Below are positions 1-14,000 of a stretch of 64,000 bases of DNA, in pieces. The stretch comes from Lanius collurio (taxonomy: Eukaryota; Chordata; Aves; Passeriformes; Laniidae), in the NCBI GenBank assembly GCA_020086605.1, contig JACBWW010000004.1:9400135-9464134 (forward strand), in the 5' to 3' direction. The notes under the pieces were generated by a model, which had not been told where the DNA came from, did no database searches, and was given only the letters and a program-made list of their open reading frames with translations. The position numbers were made by a program, and so were the translations under genes. The stretch's first letter is position 1. Each line of letters starts with the position of its first letter.

Positions 1-3000
1 CATTTCAGCTTCTGAAATCTGCAAACAACAATTGTAAAACAGCAAGATGAGAAATTTTATGAAGGCAGGGAACAATTGCAAAAAGAATTTATCCCATTGC
101 TATAGAAGTGAGATACAATCAGAATCAACAACTGAAGGAGAGAGTTGCCATCTCCTTCTAGGGCCTATCCAGATACAAACAGCTTTGCACTGGTGCCAGT
201 TATGTCCTTAGAAAAATGGAAGGTAAACATACAGTTATCACTTTGAAATCTCTAGGAGATTACACATTAAAATCCTTATTAAATGCATATTACCATGTGT
301 GAGAAAAGGACTATGTGCACACACAATTAATTGAAGACTGCATCACAGCAGATGTGCACAGTGGCAGTGAAGAAGGATTGCAAAGGACACTCTGAGTTGT
401 TATTCCCCCCATTCTGTAAGCTTGATGTTGTAAATGTGTTGTTGTTTGTTTACTACAGCACTTTTTTACAGAAATGTTATTTTCTGTAGAATGTCGGAGC
501 TCATCCCTAAGCAGGGTTTCCATTGCACTTAAGAAATGGAAAACATGGAAGTAGTAGTTTTGGCATGAATTTAGCAAGTAGCATAAAGTTGCTAATACTG
601 CAACATGAAGAAAATTTTAATGAGAATTAAGTAAAAGCAAGCAAGCCAAAAGTTATGCAAGGAAAAACAAACAAAGAGGTTTTAGAGATATTTTGGAAAA
701 AGCAGCCAGCATGATTTCATTCTGGTATTTTCAGAACGTGGTATTATCTGTATTTGCTCTGGTGAGTCAGGTAGCCAACCACCAGCCTCAGTTCTCGATG
801 CCTATTTAGTGTCTGAGATAAGCAGTGTTTAGTGAGCAGTGTTTGTTGATTCTAAGCATAAAAGGATCTCATCTCTCCACTCCAGTTAATAGGATTATAT
901 ATGCCAGGCAATTTGTGGTGTGTCAAATGACACATTGAAATCTTTACTGAAGTAATTGTTTAGTCTCCAGATTTTGAGTCACAATCACAGACAGTTTTTG
1001 CCCAGAGCCTGTCTTATGGAAAAATAAATAATGTCTTAGGCTATCAGCAGAGCAAGTGAAAGTAGGTTTTTTTATCAGGGTTTTTGTTTGTTTGTTTGTT
1101 TTTTTAATTTAAACCATCTAAAGCTATACCTGCTTAAATTTCATCTTGCCCAAAAGTGTATCCAAAGAAAATAAGTGGCGTTCCATGACAACAGATGGGA
1201 TCATGACAGCTTTTGTGAGGAAATGCCCTGACTCAGTGCCAATTGCCTGGACCTTTCCATCATATCAGTCCTAATACTACAAGTTCACTGGAGTGGAGGA
1301 GCCTCAAGGAAGCTATGATTCATTTCTGGGTAAAGCACTAGACAGTAGTGGATATTCAGAAAAGGGTATTGGGTCAAGACTGATGCTTTCCCTTTCTTCA
1401 GTTCTCTACACTTTAAAAGTATTTTGGAAGAAGACAGGGTGTGTTCCAGACAAAAGGCTGGTGTTTGAATGTATGTCCCCTGTTTTTTGTGCAACAAACG
1501 TTGCAGCAATTTTCTGCCATAAAGAGGATATTCAGGATCCTAAATTGCAGCCTGCATTTGCATTCACATCAGTACTTAAACCTGACAAAGACTCTTTCAA
1601 AAAAAATAAATCTGTAATCTCCAAGCAGGGATGAAGGAGATTGCATAGGTGCCTGCTGCATTTTCAGAGCTCCACTCTTATTTCACTTACAGGTGGATGA
1701 ATGCAGACGCCTCTTGCCTCTCCCAGTTCCACCCAAAGCACACAATTTGCACTGTGAACACGGACCAGTGACAGAGGTTCTCAGCAAGACTTCTCATCCC
1801 TCCTGCTTTCTGTGCACTTCTCTCTGAAACAGGGTTCTGCAGAGTGCTGAGCATCCCTGACCTGCTTCCTGCAGGCTGACTCACTCTCACACGAACTCAC
1901 TGCCGAAATTTGCAACCAGCTAATGAGAGCACCAGCAACACAGAGTGCGATTGCTTGGCTCACAGAGCTGGGTTTCCTGAAGGACAGTGAAATTCACCTG
2001 TAAACAGTGGAGGGGTTCTTGGTTTCACTGTTCAGGGGAAAGGGAAGTGTCCAGCAAAACACAACACAGTTCCCTACTGGCTACGTTTTTACTTAGTTTA
2101 AAAAAAAATTATGTAGGATTGCTTCTCTTTAATCTCATCAACATCAAAAAAACCTTACTTGCAGCAAAATGCCCCACAAATTCATACATTTCTCTGTTTA
2201 CATTCCCCTTATCAAGCCACAGGTAGTCCTTCCACTGACACTTGTCTGGGGATAAATCAGAAGTTCATTTACTTCTAAAACACTGGCTGAAGCCTCTATC
2301 CAGAAATCCTACTTTAAAAAGATAAGTAATTTTGCTTGCCAATCACTATTAAAAAAAGTACCACTAGCAGTTTACATAAACAAAATGAAATACAATATTT
2401 CCATCTCAAACTATATTAATTTCACAACCTTTTCACCTCAATACTTAATTTTAATAGATCCACTAACTTAATTCAGTTTTTCATTTTCAAAACCTCTCTT
2501 AAAATAACATTAAACTTGTAGTTTTAGATTGCTGAGTCTTGCAGGGTGGGATGCCCAAAGTGGATGGCCACCAGCCTGGTGAAAGAAGCCATTCCTGGTT
2601 CACCAGCAGCCTCTGCTCTGGCACCAAAAGCAGTACAGCCCTAAGGTATGGAGGAAATTCCTGAAGGGCCTCCACAACACAAGATCTCTGCAGAAAGCCT
2701 CCTGTCTCCAACTCCTGTAAGGTTGTAACTATTTTTTCCTGATAAAGGCCGCTGCTGCTGTATGTTTAAATAACAACTGACACTCACATGTGAGCTCACC
2801 TAGTCTAGACTTCACATGTTCAACAGCTCCTCACTCTGTAGCTCACTACTTTCAGCAGGCAGAGTTGCTTTTCAAGCACAACAAAACAGCATACCTAAAA
2901 TGCACATTTGCAGCCTGCCACACACTCCCTGTCTCTTCCCTTGCCCCTGCTCCATCACATCCCTTAGACCATCTCCCACACAGGCTCCTCTCCCATGGGG

Positions 3001-6000
3001 GGGACACGACAGAGGGAATATTGCTCTTGCTTTTAACCTGAATCATCAGGTTTGAACAGGCTTCAGAGACCTGGTACTGCTTGCTTTCATACCCTTCCTG
3101 CAGACATGAAAGGAAGACAGCGTCCAGCATGCTGCCCAAATGGAGGGAGGAAGTAACAAACCCAGACTCTGTAGTGAGACTCACCAGCACAGCCCTCACA
3201 TCGCAGTAAGGACCTGGAAAGTGTCCCATGTATGGGCTCTCGAAAAGCATCCTTCTACCAGGCAAGCCTAAAGCAACCTCCTACTTCACTCTCACACACA
3301 TATATGACATGAGACTAATAAATCTGTTGTTGCTGAGGTCAGTAATTTTGCCTGAGCTCTATCCCTTTCACGGGATGTAGAAGCCTTCCTACCATTGCCA
3401 TGTCTATCAGCAGAGATTATCAGGAGAAATTGAACTATTTATTGTGATGGAAATCCAGTTTGCTAGTGCTTATGTTTAACAGGTGCCAAGATTTGCATTT
3501 CTACCTGACAGCTTTAAGTGACAATGAGTCAGAAATACACAAAAAAAAAGTCAAAGAATCGACACAACCTTAATCTACATCTACAAAGTCCTGAAGTAGA
3601 GATTAAAAACTTTCATTCATGTTGCACGACAGAATCTGCTTAGCTGTTTCTGACTGGCCACAAATTAATTTACAATATATGTAAGTGAACTCCTACGTTA
3701 TTTTTAATTATTGCAAATGCCTTGGAAATGTTAATGGCAAAATTACTAGGGAAGATATTGAGACAAATAAGATTTTAAATTTTTTAGCTATCATCCACAG
3801 CTGGAGAAAGAATATATCAAATGCTTTAACACATCTTTGCCTGTCAACAAATAAGCTGTGACAAGGTAAGAGCATTTGAGTTGTTTGAAGGTTTTTTCCT
3901 CTGATCAAACCCAGCTACATCTCTGTCAATGGCAATATTTTTCCCCAGCAGCTCCTGCAGGTACAGATGCAATTTAATCCTGAGTCTCCCTTTCACAGTA
4001 ATTCCTCTTCCACAACTTGCTAACAGCTGTGCCCCTGTCTCCTGTGCAGTACAACCAGCAGAGAGGGAGGGCTGGACGTTCAGTGGGACCATCCCTGCAA
4101 AGACAGAGCTGAGGGAGAGCTTTGCCTGCCACCACCACGGCGTGTTTTGCCTCTGGTCAGGGAGATGTGGCCACAGGCACAAATCCAGTGAACTTCACGG
4201 AGCAGTGACTAGTAGCAAGCTGAACTCAAGCTAGAAAATATTTCGCATGACTAGGTACTACTTTAATAGGAAAATAAACCTTTACCAGAACCACCCAAAA
4301 ACACTTGTCTCCAGTACAATGTGGCTTCTCTCTTCAGTACAAAGAGAGAAAGGAATATCCCAAATTTGGGATCCAATCAAGCTATCAGTACTTGACAGAG
4401 TCCTGTTTGCCAGCAAAGCTGCATGCACTGTCAGCACTGGTCACATGCAAAATAAAAAATACATGAAGTCTGATAGTCTGATATTTTTAATTGAAGCTGA
4501 TACTACTAACCTCATGCAAGTGTGAAGTAAAAAGCCTGCACACCCTTGTTTGACAGATGGTAACCTCAGGAAGCAGCAGTTCAGCTGGAACTCTGAGCCA
4601 GCATTCAGGGAGATGAGCTACATGGACACAGACCACTGGTCACATGGAAAATCCACAGGCAAGGAAAGGACCCAGCAGAAATTTCTCACACCTTCAGTCA
4701 TTATTCTAACTATATGATCTCAGCCTCAGGTTTGAAGGCTCCTTTTAAACAATTACAGCATGGGCAGATTTTGTTACATGGTTTATTACTCTGAGGGGTT
4801 TGTTTTGCACATTTTACTGAATTGGTGCTTCCAATATTGTTCTTCTGGACAACAACTAATGTTTTCATAGCCAACAATAGCTCTCAAGGTCTTTTAAAAG
4901 CATAAATATTTATTGATACATAAATTTATAGTAACCTAGTATTTTTAAGCAGTCTTTCATGATCCAAATATTCCATAAGCGTTTTCTTATTTGCTAAAAT
5001 ACAGAACCACAATATGAACATCAGATATATTTGTAGAATTTTGGGAATTAAGGCTTTTTCATTACTTTTATGTTATCTAATTTCAGTGCATTTGTATTCT
5101 ACTGTAAACATACATGATATGTGCTTGCTCCCAGTGACAAATTATGTTTGGGACTTGGAACAGTCTAGCCCTGCAACCTCTGGCAAAACATTTGCCATTT
5201 TTTCACAAGTTCCACTCAAACTTCATTTTGTAAATTATCAACGCTTGAAGGCAAGAAGGTTCATAAACTAGGGAAAAAGTATCCTAGGTGACTTTCTGCC
5301 CTGAAACATTGAAGTGAACGTAGCACAGAAAATGCTCAGTGTGGTAAAATAAACCTCCCAGAGCAGGGTTAGAGACCCAGATTGCACACACTAAACCATG
5401 GGCATTTATGTACATGGACCAAGAAGGCAGAGTGATAAGCATTTGAGATGGTCCATCTGCTACTGGCTGTGTAAAACCTTACAACCCATACATGTAACTA
5501 TACTTTTCCACTCAGCAAACCTTCTTTGGCATTTTCATTGTCTGACATCTTTCCCGTTTGAGCTTTAACCCAGCCCCCTGGGTATTCAGCCCAATGATCT
5601 ACCACAGGAGAAATTCCAACTTGCAAAAGGGCAAACAGGCATCTAGGATGGTACATGTGAGGCATTTTCAGACATGCTCAAAATCACCCTGGATATATTT
5701 TTAATGTTAAAATCACTATGTAATCCCACACTGACATTGTCCTCTGTTATTTTCAGATCTGGAGCTTTTCAGGTGAAAACAGAGGTTGCATAAGGGCTGG
5801 CAAAAGGGGATTCCTGGCTGAGTTTAAAGTGCAATGTAGATTTCTTTGCAAGTGCCAAGATCACCTCTAACCTCTCACACTCTACACTTCTCTGATGTCA
5901 TCATCTTAGCTGCAGTTTCTGCAGGTAACAATACCTCAGAGGAACAGTCAAAGCCACATACTGGTATTTTCCAGACATACACATTGTCCCAAATCTTTGG

Positions 6001-6071
6001 ATCATTAAAGCAAATAGCATCAGTTAGGCAAAAAGATGGCTAAGGACATGAAAGGGAGATCTATGTATACT

Positions 6072-6319
6072 GCAGCCTTTTGCTGAGGTACCAAACACAA
6101 GGAGGGTGCCAAGCAGAAAGGTGTGGAGGGAGCAATGTTGGGGCAGCCCTGTGCTCCCCTTGGCATGCCTTTTGTAGCTGCAGTGTCTCTGGAGCTCTGG
6201 GACTTGTGGTTTTTTCAAGCCTAACCCAAAGCAGAGCAGTAAAAGCAGCCTTTTGCTGAGCTGCCCAGCACACGGGTGGTGCCAATAAGAAATGTGTGGA
6301 GGGAGCAATGTTGGGGCAG
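6072..6319. repeat. Two 75-bp direct repeats, period 173 bp
   Basis: Segments 6072-6146 and 6245-6319 share GCAGCCTTTTGCTGAG at the start and TGTGGAGGGAGCAATGTTGG near the end, with a few mismatches between. The 98 bp separating them is not repeated again. This looks like two units of an old tandem repeat or an insertion flanked by copies. Confidence 0.85.
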
Positions 6320-6336
6320 TGATGTGTTGTTTTTTT

Positions 6337-6550
6337 CAGTGAAATGGACCAAACCCTGCTGAAATGATACTCATTGAAATCCCAAAATCAGAGAATTAAG
6401 TGAAATGAAGAGGCAGGGGAAGAAATTGATGAAATTAAATGCTAAAAAGAAAAAAATTCCAAAACAAAGTGAAAACTTTAAAATGGTATGGGATGACATG
6501 AAGTGCAGTGAAATGGACCAAACTTTGACAAATTGATACTCATTGAAATC
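6337..6550. repeat. Second direct-repeat pair, period 169 bp, in TGAAAT-rich DNA
   Basis: CAGTGAAATGGACCAAAC at 6337 recurs at 6506, and both copies continue to ACTCATTGAAATC (ending 6381 and 6550). The surrounding 6330-6630 is full of GAAAT/ATTTC words, including CTTCATTTCATTTCACGAAG at 6557 on, which is partly complementary to the GTGAAATGAAG block near 6401-6411. Satellite-like derivation is likely. Confidence 0.8.
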
Positions 6551-7252
6551 ACAAGACTTCATTTCATTTCACGAAGAATTTCATTTCATGAAAGCAAATA
6601 AAATCTCAAAGTCAGAGAACAAAAGTGAAACAAACTGACTGGGGCTTCCACAATTAGGCACTGGTGTAATCCCAATACCAATGTATTTGCATGTTATGTT
6701 CTAACAAAAGACATTAAGCACATAGAAAATACTGATTATTGAACTTAAGCTATAGCTTCAGCGTGAGATAGGTTTGTCCTCCTGTCCTGCTTTTTGGGTT
6801 CATGCCTCCCTCATGCCCTACTGTTAAGTGAGGAAATATTGTCACCTGTCCTTGCAGTCATTGTGGCTCCTCCCAAGAGGACACTCAGGTACATGGGGAG
6901 GGAAGGAGCTCCCCCGTGGCTGAGGCAGCAGGGATCATGGGGATCATGGAGGAGAGCTGTCCCAGCCACAAACCAGCCCATCATGATTGCAAACCTTCTT
7001 TGGCTCTATGTGAGCTGATCAAACACAGGACAACCTGATCCACCATGGCACTGAAGGAAGTTCTGTTCAGAGTGACACTTTGGGCTCTCATTAATTACCA
7101 ACACAGGGGTGTTGAGCCCAAACAGTCTCCAGGTAGAGCTTGCTTTTAAGTAGGTTACAAAGGCTACACTACCAGAGTGATTATGACTGCTAATGTTTTG
7201 TTCCACAATCAGATCTTGAAAAAAATTTGTGAAACAGAGTTCCCTGATAAAG

Positions 7253-7275
7253 AAACAAACAAACAAACAAACAAA
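7253..7275. repeat. (CAAA)n microsatellite
   Basis: The AAAC word repeats without interruption for about 23 bp. Confidence 0.9.
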
Positions 7276-10200
7276 TTTAAAATATTAGAAAAAAAACTTT
7301 GAATAATTCCTTAAGGAAGGCTCAAAAAAGATTCAGACATTGTAAAAAAAAAAATCCTGTGTCAGAGAATAAACTGCAAGGTGAATAATAACTATACTGT
7401 GTTCAGAAGTTAAAGGTTGGATATCACTCTAGGGCTGTATTTGGAAGTTCAAGCAGAAAGTAAGTGCTGACAGCAAGGAGCTATAACTCAGATGAGATGG
7501 TTTCAAATGGGCCATCTGGCCAGCAAAGTAACAGAAGTGGCAATTGGAAAACCTGAAGACACCTCATTATAGCACATCACAACTGAGACTGACTCTGTTT
7601 CCAGCTCTCCTTGACAAAGCTTGCCCAGACACACAGAACCCAGGCAACAGCTTCTCTTAGCAGTTTGGGGAAAGAAGAGGAGAGAGGGAAAAGGGAAGGA
7701 ATGAAGCTTTTCTGTTGTGGTGCCACATAAAGGACTATAACCCATAAAGGACTATACTTAATTGCACAACATCTAAAGGAGCCTAGAGAAGTGAAATTGT
7801 GCTGTTTTCAAATACTAAATCTTAAAGAAGATGGAGATAAACGCCTTTTTGTTCAGCACTAAGAACCAGTTTGCAGCACCTGCAAGAGGATGTTTCTAAC
7901 ACCATTTATTCCCCACATTTAATGAATTCATCAGATCTCTACCCCCACCCTCACTGCAGTATAAACAAGCATTTTGAAAAGGTGGATCAGCATGCATTTT
8001 AATAATTGCCACTCCTGTGTCCTCCCGCATTGCGAATGAGAAAGACGGGAAATCTGTTTCCACGGGGAGTAGCTCACCCCTCCAGTAGCCTCTTCCCTCC
8101 CACAGCAGGCAATCTGGTGCAGAGGACATCAGCATTCACGGCCCACTTCGGAAGCCACAATGGATACCTTGCTGTGCTTCAGTCACTGTGAGGGCTGGAA
8201 TTACTAACACAACTGGCCCTGTTTCTGGTTTCCCACAAGTCGATGATTTAGCTTTTACCTTGTGGATTAACTTCAGCCAGTGGGAAAAGTTTATCCTAAA
8301 TATCTTTGAGCAATCGTGATGAAATTCCCAGTTGTTCTTTTTTTGTAAAATTTGCTTTGTCTCTACTGTTCTTTCTTTATATGATTTAATCTCCTTGGAA
8401 GTTCTTCATAATTTATTTTTAAATTCTAGGCATTTTATGCTTCCATCAATTTTTATTATATGTAGGATTTACACTTTTTTTCTGTCCAATTCAGATGCAT
8501 AATGCATTACTTTGGTTGAAAACTTCTGCAAGTTCTCCAAGACTGCACAATGTTTAAAATAAAATGATTTCCCACACTAGTCAGACCAGCAAATTTAATG
8601 CCTCAAGCACTGTAATAACATGGTTTTAAATAGACTGCTGAAATATTAATCTTAGTGTTCATTTTTCTTTCATTCTCTATTGTTTGACTTTTCTTCTTTC
8701 TGTCTATGTTTCAATATCCTCTGGACATCATCACATCCACAGGATGATTCAGATGTTGGGAGAGCTGTGTGTTTTAAGCCGCACTGTGGAATACATTCCT
8801 TATTCTTCACATGGAGCCAGGTTACTTTGAAACATCTCACCTGTATTTTAAAAATTGCTTCTTCAAGTTTAAAAATCTATTGGTATTAAAGTTTGTAATA
8901 CTGTGGGTACCTTAGGTGACCAAACTGTAGAATTACTTTTTTTCTTTGGGCTTCTTATTCCTCTAGCTGTTCTGAGAAGTCACAAAAAAAGTAAATGAAT
9001 CCCCTAGCAATCCCCTTGGTGCAGGAAAGGCATCAGACTGAAGTGATGTTGTGAAATTGGGTAGCAAGAGTAAGCAGCAATTTTGAACCAGTAGCATTAG
9101 AAATCAACAAAGATGGTATTTAAAGAAAGACTCAGTCCAGGCAATCTTCTGGAAAAGTTTTATATTATACCCCAAGATGGACTGGCATTCAGGCTGAGTT
9201 TAAATTGGTTATTTACTTTCAATATGCAATTATTCAATGCATAGAATTTTTGAATGTTAATGGCATTAATGCATTTCTGTAACTATGATTTTGTCACCTA
9301 CCTGATTTAGTCAAAGGGTTATAAACTGCCCATGAATGTCTTAAGGCTAGAAATGGGAAGTCTTCAAATCACCCAAGGACACAGGTTCGGGAACAAAGCC
9401 ATAGTTGTGGAAATGGGAAGAAAAGTTTTCAATAACTAACTCCCAGGCAAAAAGTAGCAAGACTTTTGCAAGAGGAATGGTAGTTGCCTCCAGCAGCAGG
9501 ACCACAGGTCTGGTGAGCAGAAAAGCCCCCCTGTGCCTGCTTTTAGCCAGAATATACTCAGTCCAACAGAGACAGAAGATGGCAAGACTACGTCCCTTTG
9601 GATGTACTATGTACTGTCAGGCACTCAGGTTTTTAGCATTGTTATTAGCAGAGACACAGACTCCACTCCTGAGTGCTGTGAACACGAGCTCTTTGGCTCA
9701 CCAGCTGAGCCTCCCCCAGCTCATCCAGCACAGGCCCTGTGCCCTGCTCCAGGCATGTTTCCTGGTTGTAAGTACACAGTGGACATGCATTGAAAGACTG
9801 GATTTTATCCAAAATAAGTGTGCAAGGCCTGACCTTGACCTGTGAATTTGATCCCCACAACAAAAAAGACATTTGGTGCTGTTTGTTTGGTTGTGTCCCC
9901 AGCTGTTTCTCCCTTGCAAGAACAGGCTGTTTGAAGATTGCCAATTGAAAAAACACTTTTGGCTACTAAAAGGGATCCATTATACCATGCCTTGGTGAGA
10001 CGCATGAAAATATTTCCTTATTTCCTTTGGATTTTATGCCCTATTCTGGAGGGAGAAGATTTACACAAAGATTACTGTAGTAAAATATCACTTTTTACTC
10101 AGTTACTCTACAACACAGTCAGATGCCTGGGAACAGAAAACAAAGATACTAACCCAGAACCAAAAGTATCTTCTAAACTAAGCTACCCAATCTCTGGCAC

Positions 10201-10659
10201 GGCCAGACCAAGTAGGGACAGAGAAGGACTCAGCCAAAGATATTTTCTTTTAATTTTCTTAGAGAAAAATGAATAAAGTGACCACACTGGATTATTTTGG
10301 TCAGAGAGATTCATATTCATATTCCCCTCAAAGCAATTTTATTACCTCTGCATACAGGTTTCATAATAACCAGCAGAGGAGAAGGGAAAGGCACCAGAAA
10401 AGTTCCAGGTCCAAAATAGTCACAACTGAACAACATAAGGGCTCTTTATGTCATTTTATAGACTCTGCTAATGGGTGAAAGGAAAAAAAAACAAGTAGAA
10501 GAACCTTTAAAAACAATTTTAAAAATTGGAAATAGAAGGGTACGCTTAAAATTTCCAGCCACACAAGCAGTGCAGTTCAGTTTTACTTCCAGTCTGCAAT
10601 TATCTAAGACCTTATCTCATTTATATGGTAATAACTTGTCTCGTGTCAGCTCAACAGGC

Positions 10660-11035
10660 AGAGAGAGCAGCTCCGCAGCTCCAGCTCCTGGAACGCTCCG
10701 GCTGCAGCCCCCGGCGTGGGCGGCCGGTCCCGCTGGGCTCGCCGTGCCCATCAGAATTGCAATGAGCGCGGCCTCCGGGAGCCCACAAAGGCGGGGAACC
10801 TCTCGTCGCTATGCATTCAACGCAGCTCTTCTGGCTGCTGCACGCACTCGGCGTGAAAACACTCTGAGAGGTAATTGTTAGCCCAAGGAAGAGGAGACTC
10901 ACTGCAGCAGTTTGGAATGAGCTGCGCATCAATAAGGAGCAGCAATACTCATGGCAAGGTTCAGAAATTATTCCTGGATGATTATTACAGCCATAAAGCT
11001 GCATTTTCCCTAAAATTCTAATTAAATCTAGACAA
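10660..11035. promoter_or_regulatory. Small CpG-rich block followed by a TAATTA-type AT-rich element
   Basis: 10670-10865 has many CpGs in an otherwise CpG-poor region. It is followed by an ordinary-looking donor GAG|GTAATT near 10869-10877 on plus, and then by ATTCTAATTAAATCTAGACA at 11015-11034. The abrupt composition change suggests a promoter or enhancer element. No gene product is recognised. Confidence 0.35.
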
Positions 11036-14000
11036 GGTGAGGAAAATAAGTCAAAACCGATCTGGACGTTAATGAGAGGTAAAGGCTTTGGTCTTTTGCA
11101 AAGGTAATTACCAAGGGATGTCTTATCCCCTCACCACAGCAGAGAAGGAGCACAGAAACCTCTGGATTCCAACTAACCCTATGGTTCACAGATAAAATAA
11201 TTTAATGTTAGACAGGTAGCAAACTAGCAAACATCAAGACAGAACAAGGAGGTGGAATAAAGGTAGTCCATGTAGATAACAAACTCCACCCTCACTCTCC
11301 TTATTGACAGTTCAGCTACTCTAACAAGGTCTTTCTCAAAGAAATTTTCTATGGATTTGCCCATAACCCATCATCCATTCTGGAACACAACAGAACATTT
11401 CCTCTTAGCAAGTAATTTCCCATCACAAATTAGACAGTGAGGTGTGGTGACTGTGTGCCAGATCACACCACAGCAGGTTGTGTTTTAGCAATTGCAATCG
11501 TCAAGTACATACTTCCAGCCCACCCAGAACAGAAAAGGTTTGGTTCAAGATGAGGGATTTCATCCAAGTGTATCTTTAACGTAAACCAGGCAGCATATGG
11601 TTTGCTGGCATTGCTTTCTGAAAGGGTTCTGTGCTTCTCACAAGAGGAAAGCGTATTTTGAAGGCAATTTAGGTACAAGAAGACAACTGATGTTATTTGT
11701 GGAAAAAAAAAATCAGAAGGGAAGACCAGGCTTTGGCTTATGGCCCTGTAATTTTACTACACATTATGATGGTTTTTGTTCCAGATGAGACAGGTGTATT
11801 TGAGAAGGATAAGGTCTCTGCCCACTCTCTCACTCTTCGAGGGTCCATAGGAAGGCAAAGCCTGCTCAGATCACACTGCTGTTGGAGCACTGAGAATTGC
11901 TGGTTTAGAAAACTTGATTTCAAATGCTTTGCATTCAGAACATTGAGTTTTATGTGGGGTTTACTTACTGTATTTAAATGCAACAAGCAATTTGTACTGA
12001 AATGCAATTATATACCTAGGATTGCCAATGTAAAACAAAGGATTTAACATCCATGTGTTTGAGGACTGTGTTATCCTTTCACACAGAGAATGTTTCACAC
12101 AAATACCTTAATCTCTACCACGCCATGGTGAGCCCTGAGCCCCACAGTCTGGAGTCTTTAAGGTGCCACTTAGAGTTTCTGACCACCAGGAAGGGTTAGG
12201 TCTGCACCATTTAGTCTCTAAAAGCATCCCTTTAGCCACAGGTGCTCCAAATGCATGTTAAGAATGTAAAATTAAGGTCAGCAGTTCAGAAAGGCTCTGA
12301 AAGGGATCTGGAAGTTTCCCTGGAAGGGAAGCTCTGCCCATCATCACAGCAATAACAAAACCCATCTATTTCCACCCCAGCAAAATCATAATACCCCCAA
12401 TGCCAGTCATATCATGAGCAGCATCATGGACCATGGACTGCTGTACTGGGATATAGGGAAATAAATGGCAGAGGCAGAGGGGATGGATGTACTTCTGTGA
12501 AGCATAGGTATCACGGTGCAAGCCATCAAAAGAGTTCTGGATAATCAGAAGAAGCCTTGAGAGAAGTGTGTGAATAGTAGACTACATAAATTATTTTGCC
12601 TTAGCTGATACAAACAGATCTGAGTTAATAGGTCAGGAGATTCAGCTGTTAGCCATAAATACAGAGGATTCAGTCTTCTGCCAGCCCAGGAGCCAGAGAA
12701 AGGTTTTTGATAGTGAGCAGTTGTGGGCTATGCCATCTCTTAAAAAGTAAAAATATAATGCACAGAAGCATGAAACCTCTTATCAGTTGAGAACAACAGC
12801 ATCAGTAAGGACTTTTCACTACTAATCCTGCCTCCAGAGCTTCTCCAGAAAGCTTAAAAATATTTCATTGTATTCCATTCCGAGAAGTAAACCACAAGAA
12901 GACTGAAAATCTTGAGGAAATGTGAAAGAACTGTTTGAAGTGTAAGATTTTTAAGTACTAATAGCTTTGAGGAAGAATTAGCACTGTTTATCTCTGATTG
13001 CATCAGGAGTGGAATATCTATGAGTGATTTAATGAGCAAGACATCCAATGTAGTGCTAATAAATGCTTCTAAAGCATAGTAGGGTAATATTCCAAAGCCA
13101 TTGCAACAAAGACACTACAACCTTAAGCAGAAAGGACACTGGAATTTCCTCCCCCATCAGTGGAATTCAGTGGAACTGCCCCTCGTCCTCCCCATCATGA
13201 TCCAACATGGATAAATTCAGTACTAAAATGCCACACACCATGTCTGCATAAGGTAATCTCACATCACAGAAAACATCTCGATTCTGGTACCTTCAGCATG
13301 AAACAAAAAGCCACACACTCAGGGCAGAACAAAAAGCAAAGACAAGCCTCTGGAAAGTTAAAAAACAGTTAGGGCAAACCTCATTTGAAGTTGTAATGAA
13401 CAACCTAGTCTCTAAAGGCTTTAAATGAATATCCTCAAACACACTAGTAAACATTTTAAATATGTATTCACAGTCCTGTTGGATTCTAATGCTCCTCTGA
13501 TGAATAAAGCTAATTCCCCTCCTCAGTAAATAATTCAATAGCAAAGAATTGCTTGGCCTGGAAAAGACATGAACAGTGGGCCAAGACTTAAGTCTTTTGC
13601 TCTTTTGTTGAGTTGCTCTTCTCTAAGAGATTTTGGTCCTAATTTTGACTTTGTGGGTAGAGATTTCTGCAAAAGAGGAAGTCACACAAATAAAGTTAGA
13701 GTTGTTTGTGTTCACAACTGCAGCTCAGTATCCCTTTGTTCTGACCTTTATTCTATTAGTGGAAGAAGAAAGATTTGATGGCATGAAAAGAGAACCAAGA
13801 AACATAATTTATATAAGCTCCTGCCACAGGAGAGTAATTTTCATATTCAAGGACAAAGTGCAGTTTTGTTCTACCTGTGGTCAGGGACATTCATCTTGTG
13901 ATACAGCGTTGCTGGTATTAGATACCTGCGAGTGCAAGATACTCAGAAATTCCATCTAGAGTAGAATCCAGAAAGCAAAATATTGTTCTGTGTTTCCAAC

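Larger units (their letters stand above)
1..10659. other. Non-coding, AT-rich stretch
   Basis: Apart from the repeat pairs at 6.07-6.55 kb and a (CAAA)n run at 7253-7275, I see no supported gene. Open frames are short, lack family resemblance and overlap on opposite strands. A small tandem duplication of ATAAAGGACTATA lies near 7725-7757. Confidence 0.7.
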
